Shown: one piece after another, positions 1 to 8,842 of the stretch
Layout: every line of letters starts with the position of its first letter
Position numbering within the stretch: position 1 is the stretch's first letter
Origin: Kiloniellales bacterium
GTDB taxonomy: Bacteria > Pseudomonadota > Alphaproteobacteria > Kiloniellales > JAKSBE01
Direction: 5' to 3'
DNA: 19,188 nucleotides
Assembly: GCA_030067055.1 (NCBI GenBank)
Contig: JASJAL010000038.1
Location: 1 to 19,188 of the forward strand
Position numbers and translations under genes: made by a program
Notes under the pieces: model-generated
Told to the model about the DNA's origin: nothing
The model's input: only the letters and a program-made list of their open reading frames with translations
Databases searched by the model: none

Positions 1-68
1 TATTGGCAGGCAGAGACCTCGGGAGAGCCGTTTCGCCACGCAACGAGCAAGGGAGCATCGGGGTAGCC

Positions 69-317
69 ATGTCGAGCCAAGACGCACAGATCCCAACCAC
101 GATCCTGTTTCCGCGCGCCGCCGTCGCACTCGCGAGAATGAGCGCCGTGACCCTTATGGTCACCTTCGGCCTGACGATCCTGTTCCTGGCCGCGGCGATC
201 CTGGTCTCGCCGGGCAGCATGCGCTCGGCCCTGGCCGTCGCCCCGTTGGCCGCCCAGGAACTTCCGCAGGAAAGCCTCGCTGCCGGTCCGCAGCGCCTCA
301 GCGGATATGACTTCTAG
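69..317 (+). CDS. Small single-helix membrane protein upstream of sortase
   Basis: An 82-residue protein from ATG 69. The frame stays open upstream to the window edge (a TTG at 3 would give 104 residues), but the ATG gives a more natural cytoplasmic N-terminus. Residues about 27-47 form one hydrophobic membrane segment (MSAVTLMVTFGLTILFLAAA), followed by a short tail rich in Ala, Gln and Pro. I do not recognise a family. Its last 11 bases overlap the start of the sortase-like gene at 307, so the two are probably translationally coupled and may work together at the membrane. It has no LPXTG-like signal, so it is not an obvious sortase substrate; the usual large target protein of class GN sortases would lie upstream, outside the window. 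The coding call rests on overlap, codon use and the membrane segment. Confidence 0.6.
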   Translation: MSSQDAQIPTTILFPRAAVALARMSAVTLMVTFGLTILFLAAAILVSPGSMRSALAVAPLAAQELPQESLAAGPQRLSGYDF

Positions 318-927
318 CCGAAAACGCGCCGCGCGCCACGGCCTGGTCGCCCTCGGCGCCCTCACCGTCCTTCTGCTCGGCCTCGGGCTCTGGCAGCTGG
401 GCGGGACCGGATGGATCCACGCCAAGACGGGCGCCGCCCAGGCCTTGCTCGAGAGCGCCTGGGCGGCACGTCTGAACCAGGGCACGACCCTTCAGCCTTG
501 GTCCGGCGCCAACACCCATCCGGTGGCACGACTCGAAGTACCCGCCCTCGATGTCGACCTCATCGTGCTGTCCGGCACCTCGAAGCGGACTCTCGCTTTC
601 GGTCCCGGGCATATCGAAGGCACCGTGCCGCCAGGCGAGGCCGGACATTCGATCCTGACCGGCGATCGCGATACCCACTTCGACTTCCTGCTGAAGCTGG
701 AGCCCGGCACACTTCTGTGGATCCAGCGCGCCGACGGTGGCTGGCGACGCTACCGGGTCGCCGGCGCCGAAGTTCTCGACTCCCGGAAGGCACGGCTGGC
801 GTCAGGTTCCGGCTGGCCGGTCCTTTCGCTGGTCACGGATTGGCCTTTCGGGCCCGCCGACGACGGCACGCCCTGGCGCTACGTCGTGACCGCCGAAGCG
901 GTGACCGAAATCGCCCTACGCGATTAG
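307..927 (+). CDS. Class GN sortase homologue with both catalytic residues replaced by Asp
   Basis: A 206-residue protein of the class GN (marine proteobacterial) sortase family, normally a membrane-anchored cysteine transpeptidase that processes one dedicated target protein. Residues about 12-31 are the N-terminal membrane anchor. Family landmarks are clear: the AW at 51-52, PW at 64-65, the block LAFGPGHIEGT (96-106), RDTHF (121-125) and WRYVVTAEA (190-198). The family normally reads GHRDTHF, with the catalytic His, and TCYPF, with the catalytic Cys. Here the text reads GDRDTHF and TDWPF, so the His is Asp120 (codon 664-666) and the Cys is Asp178 (codon 838-840). The catalytic Arg is kept (Arg191). 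The frame is intact and the rest of the domain is well conserved, so this is not simple decay. Either a pseudo-sortase or an enzyme with other chemistry. The family call is firm; the functional call is open. Confidence 0.88.
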   Translation: MTSSRKRAARHGLVALGALTVLLLGLGLWQLGGTGWIHAKTGAAQALLESAWAARLNQGTTLQPWSGANTHPVARLEVPALDVDLIVLSGTSKRTLAFGPGHIEGTVPPGEAGHSILTGDRDTHFDFLLKLEPGTLLWIQRADGGWRRYRVAGAEVLDSRKARLASGSGWPVLSLVTDWPFGPADDGTPWRYVVTAEAVTEIALRD

Positions 928-960
928 GGGCTTTCGTCTTTCGGTTCTTCTCCTCGGTCC

Positions 961-974
961 GGCACTTCTTGTGC
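961..974 (+). promoter_or_regulatory. Candidate sigma-54-like element or small dyad
   Basis: Upstream of the RHH gene, GGCAC, five bases, then GTGC gives the GG-N10-GC spacing of a -24/-12 promoter. The -12 side reads GTGC rather than TTGC, and the base before GG is C rather than T. The same bases form a small dyad (GCAC, TTCTT, GTGC). A short match like this arises by chance in GC-rich DNA, and no enhancer-binding protein gene is nearby. Confidence 0.18.
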
Positions 975-1038
975 TACAGTCCGCAAAAGTCAGAAAGAAG
1001 AAGAGGGCGGAGACGCCCACAGCGGAGGTAGCCTGAGA

Positions 1039-1350
1039 ATGTGCGAGATTTTTGCCCGGCAGGATCCGGAGCAATACAAGAACGAGTTGCGCTCGCTGCG
1101 CTTGGCCGGCCGCTCGACGAGCATCCGGCTGGAGAGGAAGTTCTGGCAGATCCTCGACGAAATCGCCGAGAGCCAAGACCTGTCGACCCCGCGCTTCCTC
1201 TCCACGCTTTACGACGAAGTGATCGAGATCCACGGTGAGGTCCAGAACTTCGCGTCGCTGCTCCGGGTCACCTGCATGATCTACAAGCAGGAAACCGAAG
1301 CCGGCAGGATGCCGGAACTGCCGCCGCAGGCCCTGACCGCGGCGGAATAG
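1039..1350 (+). CDS. Ribbon-helix-helix domain protein (RHH_4 type)
   Basis: A 103-residue protein with a ribbon-helix-helix DNA-binding domain. The RHH strand and first helix lie at about residues 18-45, with the typical block RSLRLAGRSTSIRLE (18-32) followed by FWQILDEIAE. The second helix is around residues 51-65. The C-terminal part (NFASLLRVTCMIY, 70-82) is also typical of the alphaproteobacterial RHH_4 family. Such proteins are small, presumably dimeric DNA-binding regulators; the target here is unknown. A strong ribosome binding site, GGAGGT at 1024-1029, sits nine bases before ATG 1039, which fixes the start. The gene is separated from its neighbours by about 110 and 130 bases and seems to be transcribed alone. 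It shows no toxin partner, so it is unlikely to be an antitoxin. Confidence 0.88.
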   Translation: MCEIFARQDPEQYKNELRSLRLAGRSTSIRLERKFWQILDEIAESQDLSTPRFLSTLYDEVIEIHGEVQNFASLLRVTCMIYKQETEAGRMPELPPQALTAAE

Positions 1351-1381
1351 GACCAGCCCCTCAGCAACCTGCAGCGGCGAG

Positions 1382-1421
1382 GGCCGTTGTGCGGGTGTAG
1401 TATGGGTTTAACACCACGGCC
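1382..1421 (+). terminator. Inverted repeat after the RHH gene, possible terminator
   Basis: GGCCGT (1382-1387) pairs with ACGGCC (1416-1421), and inside it GGTGT (1394-1398) pairs with ACACC (1411-1415), leaving a one-sided bulge. The stem lies 31 bases after the RHH stop codon. Only three T residues follow it, so termination would be weak or need Rho; it could instead be the leader of the next gene. Confidence 0.35.
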
Positions 1422-1441
1422 TTTCCGCGCCGAGTTAGACT

Positions 1442-1467
1442 GCTTCTAAAGAAGCGGGTTTGCCCGC
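1442..1467 (+). promoter_or_regulatory. Two adjoining hairpins in the glyoxalase leader
   Basis: GCTTC-TAAA-GAAGC (1442-1455) and GCGGG-TTTG-CCCGC (1454-1467) are both perfect stems with four-base loops, and they share the two bases 1454-1455. The second ends three bases before the ribosome binding site AGGGAGG. This could be a leader that affects translation, or stacked hairpins of a weak terminator. No T tract follows. Confidence 0.35.
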
Positions 1468-1483
1468 CGCAGGGAGGCAGTGC

Positions 1484-1879
1484 ATGGCTAAGGCCATCCA
1501 TACGATGGTCCGGGTGCTGGACCTGGATCGGTCGATAGACTTCTACAGCAAGGCCTTCGGCCTGGACGTCGCGGATCACTTCGACTTCGACGGCTTCGCC
1601 CTGGTCTACCTCCGCAACGCCGAGAACGATTTCGAGATCGAGCTGACCCTTAACAAGGGGCGCGAGAAGCCCTATGGGCACGGCGACGGCTATGGCCACG
1701 TGGCGGTCTGCGTCGACGACCTGGACGGTGAGCACGAGCGTCTGCAAGGGCTCGGGCTCGAACCCCTGGACATCAAGGAGTTCCATCGGGACGGCGCGCT
1801 GATGGCCCGCTTCTTCTTCCTGCAGGATCCCGATGGCTACAAGATCGAGGTGCTGCAAAGGCACGGCCGCTACCAGTGA
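1484..1879 (+). CDS. gloA: Glyoxalase I-like VOC protein (lactoylglutathione lyase)
   Basis: A 131-residue protein of the vicinal oxygen chelate superfamily, closest to lactoylglutathione lyase, which converts the glutathione-methylglyoxal hemithioacetal to S-lactoylglutathione in the cytoplasm. The four expected metal ligands are visible: His6 (IHTMVRV), Glu53 (FEIELT), His72 (YGHVAV) and Glu122 (KIEVLQ). Two babab modules fill residues about 3-57 and 70-125, with the GloA-like stretch ELTLNKGREKPYGHGDGYGH around 53-72. The length is close to that of E. coli GloA. ATG 1484 is chosen over an upstream TTG because AGGGAGG lies six bases before it. The Tat-signal dehydrogenase subunit follows after 62 bases on the same strand and may be co-transcribed. 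The symbol is by family resemblance; a different thiol-adduct substrate is possible. Confidence 0.85.
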   Translation: MAKAIHTMVRVLDLDRSIDFYSKAFGLDVADHFDFDGFALVYLRNAENDFEIELTLNKGREKPYGHGDGYGHVAVCVDDLDGEHERLQGLGLEPLDIKEFHRDGALMARFFFLQDPDGYKIEVLQRHGRYQ

Positions 1880-1941
1880 CGCCGATGCCGCAAGGCAAGA
1901 CCACAAACAAGAACGAAAAAAAGTTCGGGAGAGGCAAGACG

Positions 1942-2496
1942 ATGAGTGGCAAGGGAATGAACCGGCGCCAGTTCCTGCAAAGCAGCGGGATGGCGGCGGC
2001 CGGCACCGCGGCGCTTGCTGGCGGCGCCGTTCTGGTGGCGCCCGACGGCGCCTGGGCGCTGCAGCTCAGCGCGCTCGATGCGCACAGCGGCGAAACCCTC
2101 TTGAAGATGAGCCGGCAGATCTATCCTCACGACGCCCTGGGCGACATCTACTACGCCGGCGTCGTCGAGGCCCTGGACGCCGAGGCCAAGGGCAGCGCCG
2201 AGACCGCAACGCTGCTGAAGGACGGCGTGGCCGAGATCGACAAGGCCATGGGCGTGAAGTTCACCGAGCTTTCCGACGGCAACCAGCTCAAGGTTCTCAC
2301 GGAGCGGGAGACGACGCCCTTCTTCCAGAAGGTCCGCGGCACCACCGTTGTCGCGCTTTATAACAACAAGCTGGTCTGGCGCCACTTCGGCTACGAGGGC
2401 GCGTCCTACGAGTTCGGCGGCTACATCGACCGCGGTTTCGACGACCTGAACTGGGTCGAGAGCCCGCCCGAAGACGCCAGTCCGTCTAAGGCCTGA
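1942..2496 (+). CDS. Tat-signal small subunit of a GMC-type dehydrogenase (gluconate 2-dehydrogenase subunit 3-like)
   Basis: A 184-residue protein that starts with a twin-arginine signal: NRRQFL at residues 7-12, a hydrophobic Ala/Gly stretch to about residue 35, and a likely cleavage site after AWA (37-39). The mature part resembles the gluconate 2-dehydrogenase subunit 3 family (gamma subunits of FAD-dependent sugar dehydrogenases), which act as small partners and export escorts for a GMC flavoprotein. A phrase near the start of the mature part, MSRQIYPHDALGD, fits this family. A purine-rich site GGGAGAGG lies about seven bases before ATG 1942. An in-frame GTG at 1876 would overlap the previous stop codon but would put 22 charged residues before the signal, so it is less likely. 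The flavoprotein gene starts 18 bases after the stop, so both are surely co-expressed. Confidence 0.85.
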   Translation: MSGKGMNRRQFLQSSGMAAAGTAALAGGAVLVAPDGAWALQLSALDAHSGETLLKMSRQIYPHDALGDIYYAGVVEALDAEAKGSAETATLLKDGVAEIDKAMGVKFTELSDGNQLKVLTERETTPFFQKVRGTTVVALYNNKLVWRHFGYEGASYEFGGYIDRGFDDLNWVESPPEDASPSKA

Positions 2497-2514
2497 GCAG
2501 GGAGGACTGGAACC

Positions 2515-4083
2515 ATGGCGAAATTCGATCTAGACGACGATTCCGTCTTCGTAGTCATCGGCTCGGGCGCCGGCGGCGGAACCCTGGCCAACGAGCTCTG
2601 CCAGAAGGGCGTCAAGGTCGTTCTGCTCGAAGCGGGCAAGCGCTATTCGATCGACGACTTCCGGAACGACGAATGGGATTCCTTCGGCCAGTTGTCCTGG
2701 CTCGACAAGCGGACCACCTCCGGCAGCTGGCGCGTGGCCAAGGACTTCTCCGGATTGCCGGCCTGGATCTGCAAGACCGTCGGCGGCTCTACGGTCCACT
2801 GGGCCGGCGCTTCGTTGCGCTTTCAGGCGCATGAGTTCAAGGCCAAGACCACCTACGGCGACATCGCCGGGGCGACGCTTCTGGATTGGCCGCTCGGCCT
2901 CGAGGACCTGGAGCCCTATTACGCCAAGGCCGAGGACAAGATGGGTGTAACCCGCACCAACGACATTCCTGGCCTGCCTGGCAGCAACAACTTCAAGATC
3001 ATGTATGCCGGTGCCAAGCGGCTCGGCTACCAGGACTGCCACACCGGGCGGATGGCAATCAACAGCCGGGTGCGTGATGGCCGCGCCTCCTGCCAGCAGA
3101 TCGGATTCTGCTTCCAGGGCTGCAAATCGGGCGCCAAGTGGTCGACCCTTTACGCCGAGATTCCCAAGGCGGAGAAGACGGGCAACCTCGACCTGCGCCC
3201 GGAATCCCAGGTTCTGCAGATCCAGCACGACGACGACGGCATGGTTACCGGCGTGGTCTACGCCGATGCCGAAGGCAATCAGCAGGAGCAGAAGGCCCGC
3301 GGGGTCGCGGTCGCCGGCAACTCGATCGAGACGCCGCGCCTGCTGCTCAACTCGGCCGGCGGCAAATTCCCGGACGGCCTCGCGAATTCCTCGGGCCAGG
3401 TCGGCAAGAACTACATGCGGCACATGACCGGGTCGGTCTATGCGACCTTCGACAAGCCGGTGAACATGTACCGCGGCACCACCATGGCCGGGATCATCAC
3501 CGACGAATCGATCAACGATCCGTCGCGCGGCTTCGTCGGCGGCTACGAGATGGAGACCCTGGCCCTCGGGATCCCCTTCATGGCGGCCTTCCTTGACCCC
3601 GGTGCCTGGGGCCGCGACTTCACCAGCGCCATGGAGGCCTACGACCACATGGCCGGCATGTGGCTGGTCGGCGAGGACATGCCGCAGGAAAGCAACGCCA
3701 TCACCTTGCACGACAGCGAGAAGGACCAGTACGGCCTGCCGGTCCCGAACGTTCACTTCGACGACCACGCCAATGACCTCGCCATGCGCAACCATGCCTA
3801 CAAGCAGGGCGGCGCGGTCTACGAGGCGGTCGGCGCCAACCGGGTTCACGAGGTGCCGCCCTATCCCTCGACCCACAACCTGGGCACCTGCCGGATGAGC
3901 GAGAAGCCGGGCGACGGCGTCTGCGACAACTTCGGGCGGGCCCACGATGTCGGCAACCTCTTCATTTCGGACGGCAGCCAGTTCACCACCGGCGGCGCGG
4001 AGAACCCCACCCTGACCATCGTCACACTGGCGATCCGCCAGGCGGACCACATTGCCGAACTGATGTCCAAAGGCGAGATCTGA
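2515..4083 (+). CDS. GMC-family FAD oxidoreductase (large dehydrogenase subunit)
   Basis: A 522-residue flavoprotein of the GMC family, like the catalytic subunits of bacterial gluconate, sorbitol and FAD-dependent glucose dehydrogenases, which oxidise an alcohol or sugar hydroxyl. The FAD-binding glycine motif is at residues 15-24 (IGSGAGGGTL), ending in the ribose-binding acid of LLEAG (Glu39). A second FAD contact is VGGSTVHWAGAS (89-100). The C-terminal active-site region has HNLGTCRM (454-461, with catalytic His454) and GGAENPTLTI (493-502, with Asn497). Cys193, Cys199 and Cys203 sit close together where related glucose dehydrogenases hold a 3Fe-4S cluster. It has no signal peptide and probably leaves the cell bound to the Tat-signal subunit encoded just upstream. 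A strong site GGGAGGA precedes the ATG. No cytochrome c gene follows, so its electron acceptor is unknown. Confidence 0.92.
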   Translation: MAKFDLDDDSVFVVIGSGAGGGTLANELCQKGVKVVLLEAGKRYSIDDFRNDEWDSFGQLSWLDKRTTSGSWRVAKDFSGLPAWICKTVGGSTVHWAGASLRFQAHEFKAKTTYGDIAGATLLDWPLGLEDLEPYYAKAEDKMGVTRTNDIPGLPGSNNFKIMYAGAKRLGYQDCHTGRMAINSRVRDGRASCQQIGFCFQGCKSGAKWSTLYAEIPKAEKTGNLDLRPESQVLQIQHDDDGMVTGVVYADAEGNQQEQKARGVAVAGNSIETPRLLLNSAGGKFPDGLANSSGQVGKNYMRHMTGSVYATFDKPVNMYRGTTMAGIITDESINDPSRGFVGGYEMETLALGIPFMAAFLDPGAWGRDFTSAMEAYDHMAGMWLVGEDMPQESNAITLHDSEKDQYGLPVPNVHFDDHANDLAMRNHAYKQGGAVYEAVGANRVHEVPPYPSTHNLGTCRMSEKPGDGVCDNFGRAHDVGNLFISDGSQFTTGGAENPTLTIVTLAIRQADHIAELMSKGEI

Positions 4084-4110
4084 CGATTTACTTTCCCGAG
4101 CCGTGACTCG

Positions 4111-4147
4111 GCCTCGAGCAACGGTGCTCGGGGCCACCTTTCTTTTT
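4111..4147 (+). terminator. Rho-independent terminator after the GMC dehydrogenase gene
   Basis: GCCTCGAGC (4111-4119) pairs with GCTCGGGGC (4125-4133) around a short loop, with one mismatch, and is followed by a T-rich run (TTTCTTTTT, 4139-4147). It lies 28 bases after the stop codon and closes the dehydrogenase operon. Confidence 0.8.
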
Positions 4148-4954
4148 GGGCTCCACCGTTCTTTCTAGTGATTGTCGGACCTTGGAAAACGACCGCATCC
4201 GGGGCTTAGCCCTCGTAGTCTCATCACCCGAAAGCTAGAGCTCCACGGGCTAAGTCGCTTCTGCGTTAAGTTTCGCCGAGGGACCAAGATACTCGCCAAA
4301 GTAATGTTTCATAGTAAGCTTAACTACCCGAAGGCGCTGGGACGCGGCGGCCGTCAAACTTCACAGTTACCCTCGGGAAAATGTGACGAAACGCCGTTCC
4401 CGTTATGGCTGCCAGGTCTTGGACACCGCCTGAGCTTTCGAAGTGAACTATGCCATTAAGGCTAGGCCTGAAGCGGGCGGCGAGGGCAAAAAAGTTCGCT
4501 TTTTCAAGGTATTCGGTCCCACCCACCCGGCATTGTAATTAAACGAATCTTTACTCAAACCACCCACGATCCGAAGGGTGCCGGATTAACCGCAACGTCT
4601 CGGCGGGCAAGAATCGAAGAGGATTGTTATGCGGATCCCCATACCTGGCCGTTTTCGCCAGCGTCTTGGCAGGACTCAAGACTGCGGAAGCAATTCCTAC
4701 CGCTTTGCACCGCACGGGGCGCGGCGAAACGCCGACCGGGTTCGGAGTGGCATCGCGGCAAAACCGCTGCGTGAAGAACCGCTCGGCTGACCGCCCGGGC
4801 ACCTCAGCGAGATCCAGGATGGACCGCCAGAGCCTTGCTTAGAACAACACCCCCTCTCCAGACCTGCCTCTCCGATTGCGGCCTCTGCCAGTCTTCCGGG
4901 AGCGTATCCAGGGCCGCCGGCTGCGCCGGCCCACGGGAACCCGCGAGTTAGCCG
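4148..4954. other. Long intergenic region before the histidine kinase, no supported gene
   Basis: About 800 bases with visibly lower GC than the surrounding genes, and no reading frame with recognisable protein features. It contains an AT-rich hairpin with a TTCG loop (4489-4504), an AT-rich stretch around 4532-4553, a 53-codon frame with a good ribosome binding site at 4629-4790, and a GC-rich dyad GGGCCG/CGGCCC (4911-4932) just before the kinase start. It may be a long regulated leader, hold a small RNA, or be the remains of lost genes. No tRNA could be found in it. Confidence 0.5.
4489..4504. terminator. A/T-stem hairpin with TTCG loop, possible bidirectional terminator
   Basis: AAAAAG (4489-4494), TTCG, CTTTTT (4499-4504) is a perfect stem around a UUCG tetraloop, flanked upstream by a very GC-rich stretch (GCGGGCGGCGAGGGC). 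On both strands it presents a run of T at the end of the stem, but its own stem has only one G-C pair, so any terminator role would depend on the GC-rich bases before it. Confidence 0.3.
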
Positions 4955-6592
4955 ATGGGTCTTGCGATCCTCAGCACGGTCTTGGCCCTGACTTGCGCCG
5001 GCTTGCTGTGGCGGCTTTGGCGTCTGGAATTGGCCCGCAAGGAGCCCAAAGCCGAGGAATTCAGGCTGGCAGAACTGCTGCGGGAATCCATCGCCAGCCT
5101 CCCGGAAGGCTTCTCCCTCTTCGATCGTGATGACCGGATGGTGGTCTGCAACGACCGGCTCCGGCAGTTCCATCCGCGGAGCGGGGGTGCCTTCGAACCG
5201 GGAACGAGCTTCGAAGATATCCTGAGGAGCGGGCTTGCGAGACAGGAGTATCCGGCCGCGGCTGGACGAGAGGACGCCTGGCTCGCCGAGCGTCTGGCCG
5301 AGCGCAAGAAGGGCAATGCGGCCATCGAGCAAGAGACGGCCGACGGCCGCTGGCTGTGGATTTGCGAACGACGGACACCCAGCGGCCATACAGTCGGGAT
5401 CGTTTCTGACATTACCGAGCAGAAGCAACGCGAATTCGATCTGGTCATGGCCGAACGCGGCCTCTCGGAGGTTCTCGAATCGATGCATGAGGGCTTTGCC
5501 CTCTTCGACGAACAGGACCGCTTGATCATGTGGAACAAGAAGTACGAGAACATGTTCCCCTTGATCCTCGACATCATCAAATATGGGGTTCGCTTCGAGG
5601 ATCTCGTGCGCGCCGCCGCCGAGCGCGGGCAGAACAGCGAGGCGCTGGAAGACAGAGAGGCCTGGGTCCAAGAACGCCTCAGGATGTTCCGCAGCGCCGA
5701 CGCTGACTACGAAAGCCGATTCACGGATGGCCGGTGGTTGCTGGCGCGGAAGTATCACGGGAATAGCGGCCGCACCCTGGCAATCTTCCTGGATATAACC
5801 GAGCTGAAGCAGCGCGAGGCCGAGCTGCGCGAGGCCAAGCTCCAGGCCGAGACCGCAAACCGGATCAAGAGCGAGTTCCTCGCCAACATGTCGCACGAGT
5901 TGCGCACGCCGCTGAACGCGATCATCGGCTTCTCGGATATCCTGATCAAGGAACAGGCCGGGCCGATCGGCACACCGGTCTACCGAGAGTACGCCAAGGA
6001 CGTGAACAGCAGCGGACACCAGCTTCTCGGCATCATCGAGGACCTGATCGACCTATCGCGCCTCGAGACCGGGCAGGTCGACCTGCGGGAAACCGAGATG
6101 AACCTTGGCGCCCTACTGGACCTCTGTCGCCGGGCCTTCGAGGACAAGGCGGCAAGTGCCGGAGTCAGCCTGGACATCGAGTCGGAGGCCAACACGATCG
6201 AAATTTGGGTGGATCAGGTGCGCCTGCGCCAGGTCATCCACAACCTGATGTCCAACGCGATCAAGTTCACGCCGAGCGGCGGTAGCGTCCGTCTCAGTGG
6301 CCGCGTCGCGGACTCGGGTGAGATCGTGATCGACGTCGCCGACACCGGCATCGGCATGACCCCGCACGAACTCGAAATTGCGGTCGAGCCCTTCCGGCAG
6401 GCGCAGTCCTGCCTGACGCGAACCAAGGGTGGCAGCGGCATCGGCCTCACCCTCTGCAATTCCATGATCAAGCTGCACGGCGGCAGCCTCGAGATCGAGA
6501 GCCGCAAGGGCGAAGGCACCAAGGCGACCCTTCGCCTGCCAGCCTGCCGCCGGCTGGTTCGCGCACAAGCCTCGCCCCGCGCTGCGAGCTGA
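4955..6592 (+). CDS. Membrane-anchored PAS sensor histidine kinase
   Basis: A 545-residue sensor kinase. Residues about 2-22 form one N-terminal membrane helix, with no periplasmic domain, so sensing is likely cytoplasmic. Two PAS domains of the PAS_7 kind follow (about 40-155 and 167-282); each starts with a similar phrase (EGFSLFDRDDR and EGFALFDEQDR) and ends in a DIT motif (151-154, 280-282). A short coiled linker leads to the HisKA domain with the H box SHELRTPLNAI, phospho-acceptor His314. The ATPase domain shows the N box (Asn434 in NLMSNAIKFTP), the G1 box DTGIGM (463-468) and the G2 box GGSGIGL (492-498). No response regulator is next to it, so it is an orphan kinase. No clear ribosome binding site is visible before ATG 4955, so this start is less sure than the rest. 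The signal sensed is unknown. Confidence 0.92.
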   Translation: MGLAILSTVLALTCAGLLWRLWRLELARKEPKAEEFRLAELLRESIASLPEGFSLFDRDDRMVVCNDRLRQFHPRSGGAFEPGTSFEDILRSGLARQEYPAAAGREDAWLAERLAERKKGNAAIEQETADGRWLWICERRTPSGHTVGIVSDITEQKQREFDLVMAERGLSEVLESMHEGFALFDEQDRLIMWNKKYENMFPLILDIIKYGVRFEDLVRAAAERGQNSEALEDREAWVQERLRMFRSADADYESRFTDGRWLLARKYHGNSGRTLAIFLDITELKQREAELREAKLQAETANRIKSEFLANMSHELRTPLNAIIGFSDILIKEQAGPIGTPVYREYAKDVNSSGHQLLGIIEDLIDLSRLETGQVDLRETEMNLGALLDLCRRAFEDKAASAGVSLDIESEANTIEIWVDQVRLRQVIHNLMSNAIKFTPSGGSVRLSGRVADSGEIVIDVADTGIGMTPHELEIAVEPFRQAQSCLTRTKGGSGIGLTLCNSMIKLHGGSLEIESRKGEGTKATLRLPACRRLVRAQASPRAAS

Positions 6593-6619
6593 CGACGGCC
6601 GGCTGGCCACAGGCTCTCC

Positions 6620-6634
6620 TGACAGATCCTGTCA
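6620..6634. promoter_or_regulatory. Perfect 15-bp dyad upstream of uvrB
   Basis: TGACA-GATCC-TGTCA lies 46 bases before the uvrB start and is a perfect inverted repeat, suitable as an operator or a small hairpin. It does not match the alphaproteobacterial LexA box (GTTC-N7-GTTC), which I could not find in this gap. Confidence 0.35.
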
Positions 6635-6679
6635 CCTGGGCTCTGGCGTCGCCGGCGCTGCGGAGGCATATAAGAGGAC

Positions 6680-8818
<2,139 letters not shown>

Positions 8819-8842
8819 GCCGGCGATGTGCTAGACCGAAAC

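Noticed and set aside
2530..4137. A 535-codon open frame on the minus strand across the GMC oxidoreductase gene
   Set aside because: It is exactly antisense to a well-supported gene, has low-complexity Val/Gly/Ala/Arg-rich composition and no recognisable motif; it follows from the strong third-position GC bias.
4172..4459. A 95-codon plus-strand frame in the long gap
   Set aside because: It begins at a TTG without a ribosome binding site, its composition is unlike the neighbouring genes, and no family is recognisable.
4629..4790. A 53-codon frame with an AGAGGA site five bases before its ATG
   Set aside because: The ribosome binding site is good, but the peptide is Arg-rich, has no membrane segment or known motif, and has no supporting context; kept only as a possibility within the intergenic region.
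4148..4954. A tRNA or known small RNA in the long gap
   Set aside because: No T-arm sequence of the GTTCRANYC kind with a matching acceptor stem was found by eye on either strand.
4697..6019. A 440-codon open frame on the minus strand across the histidine kinase
   Set aside because: Antisense shadow of the kinase, with no domain features; all kinase motifs are in the plus-strand frame.
6593..6679. A LexA/SOS box expected before uvrB
   Set aside because: No GTTC-N7-GTTC or close variant is present in this gap; only the unrelated TGACA/TGTCA dyad is.
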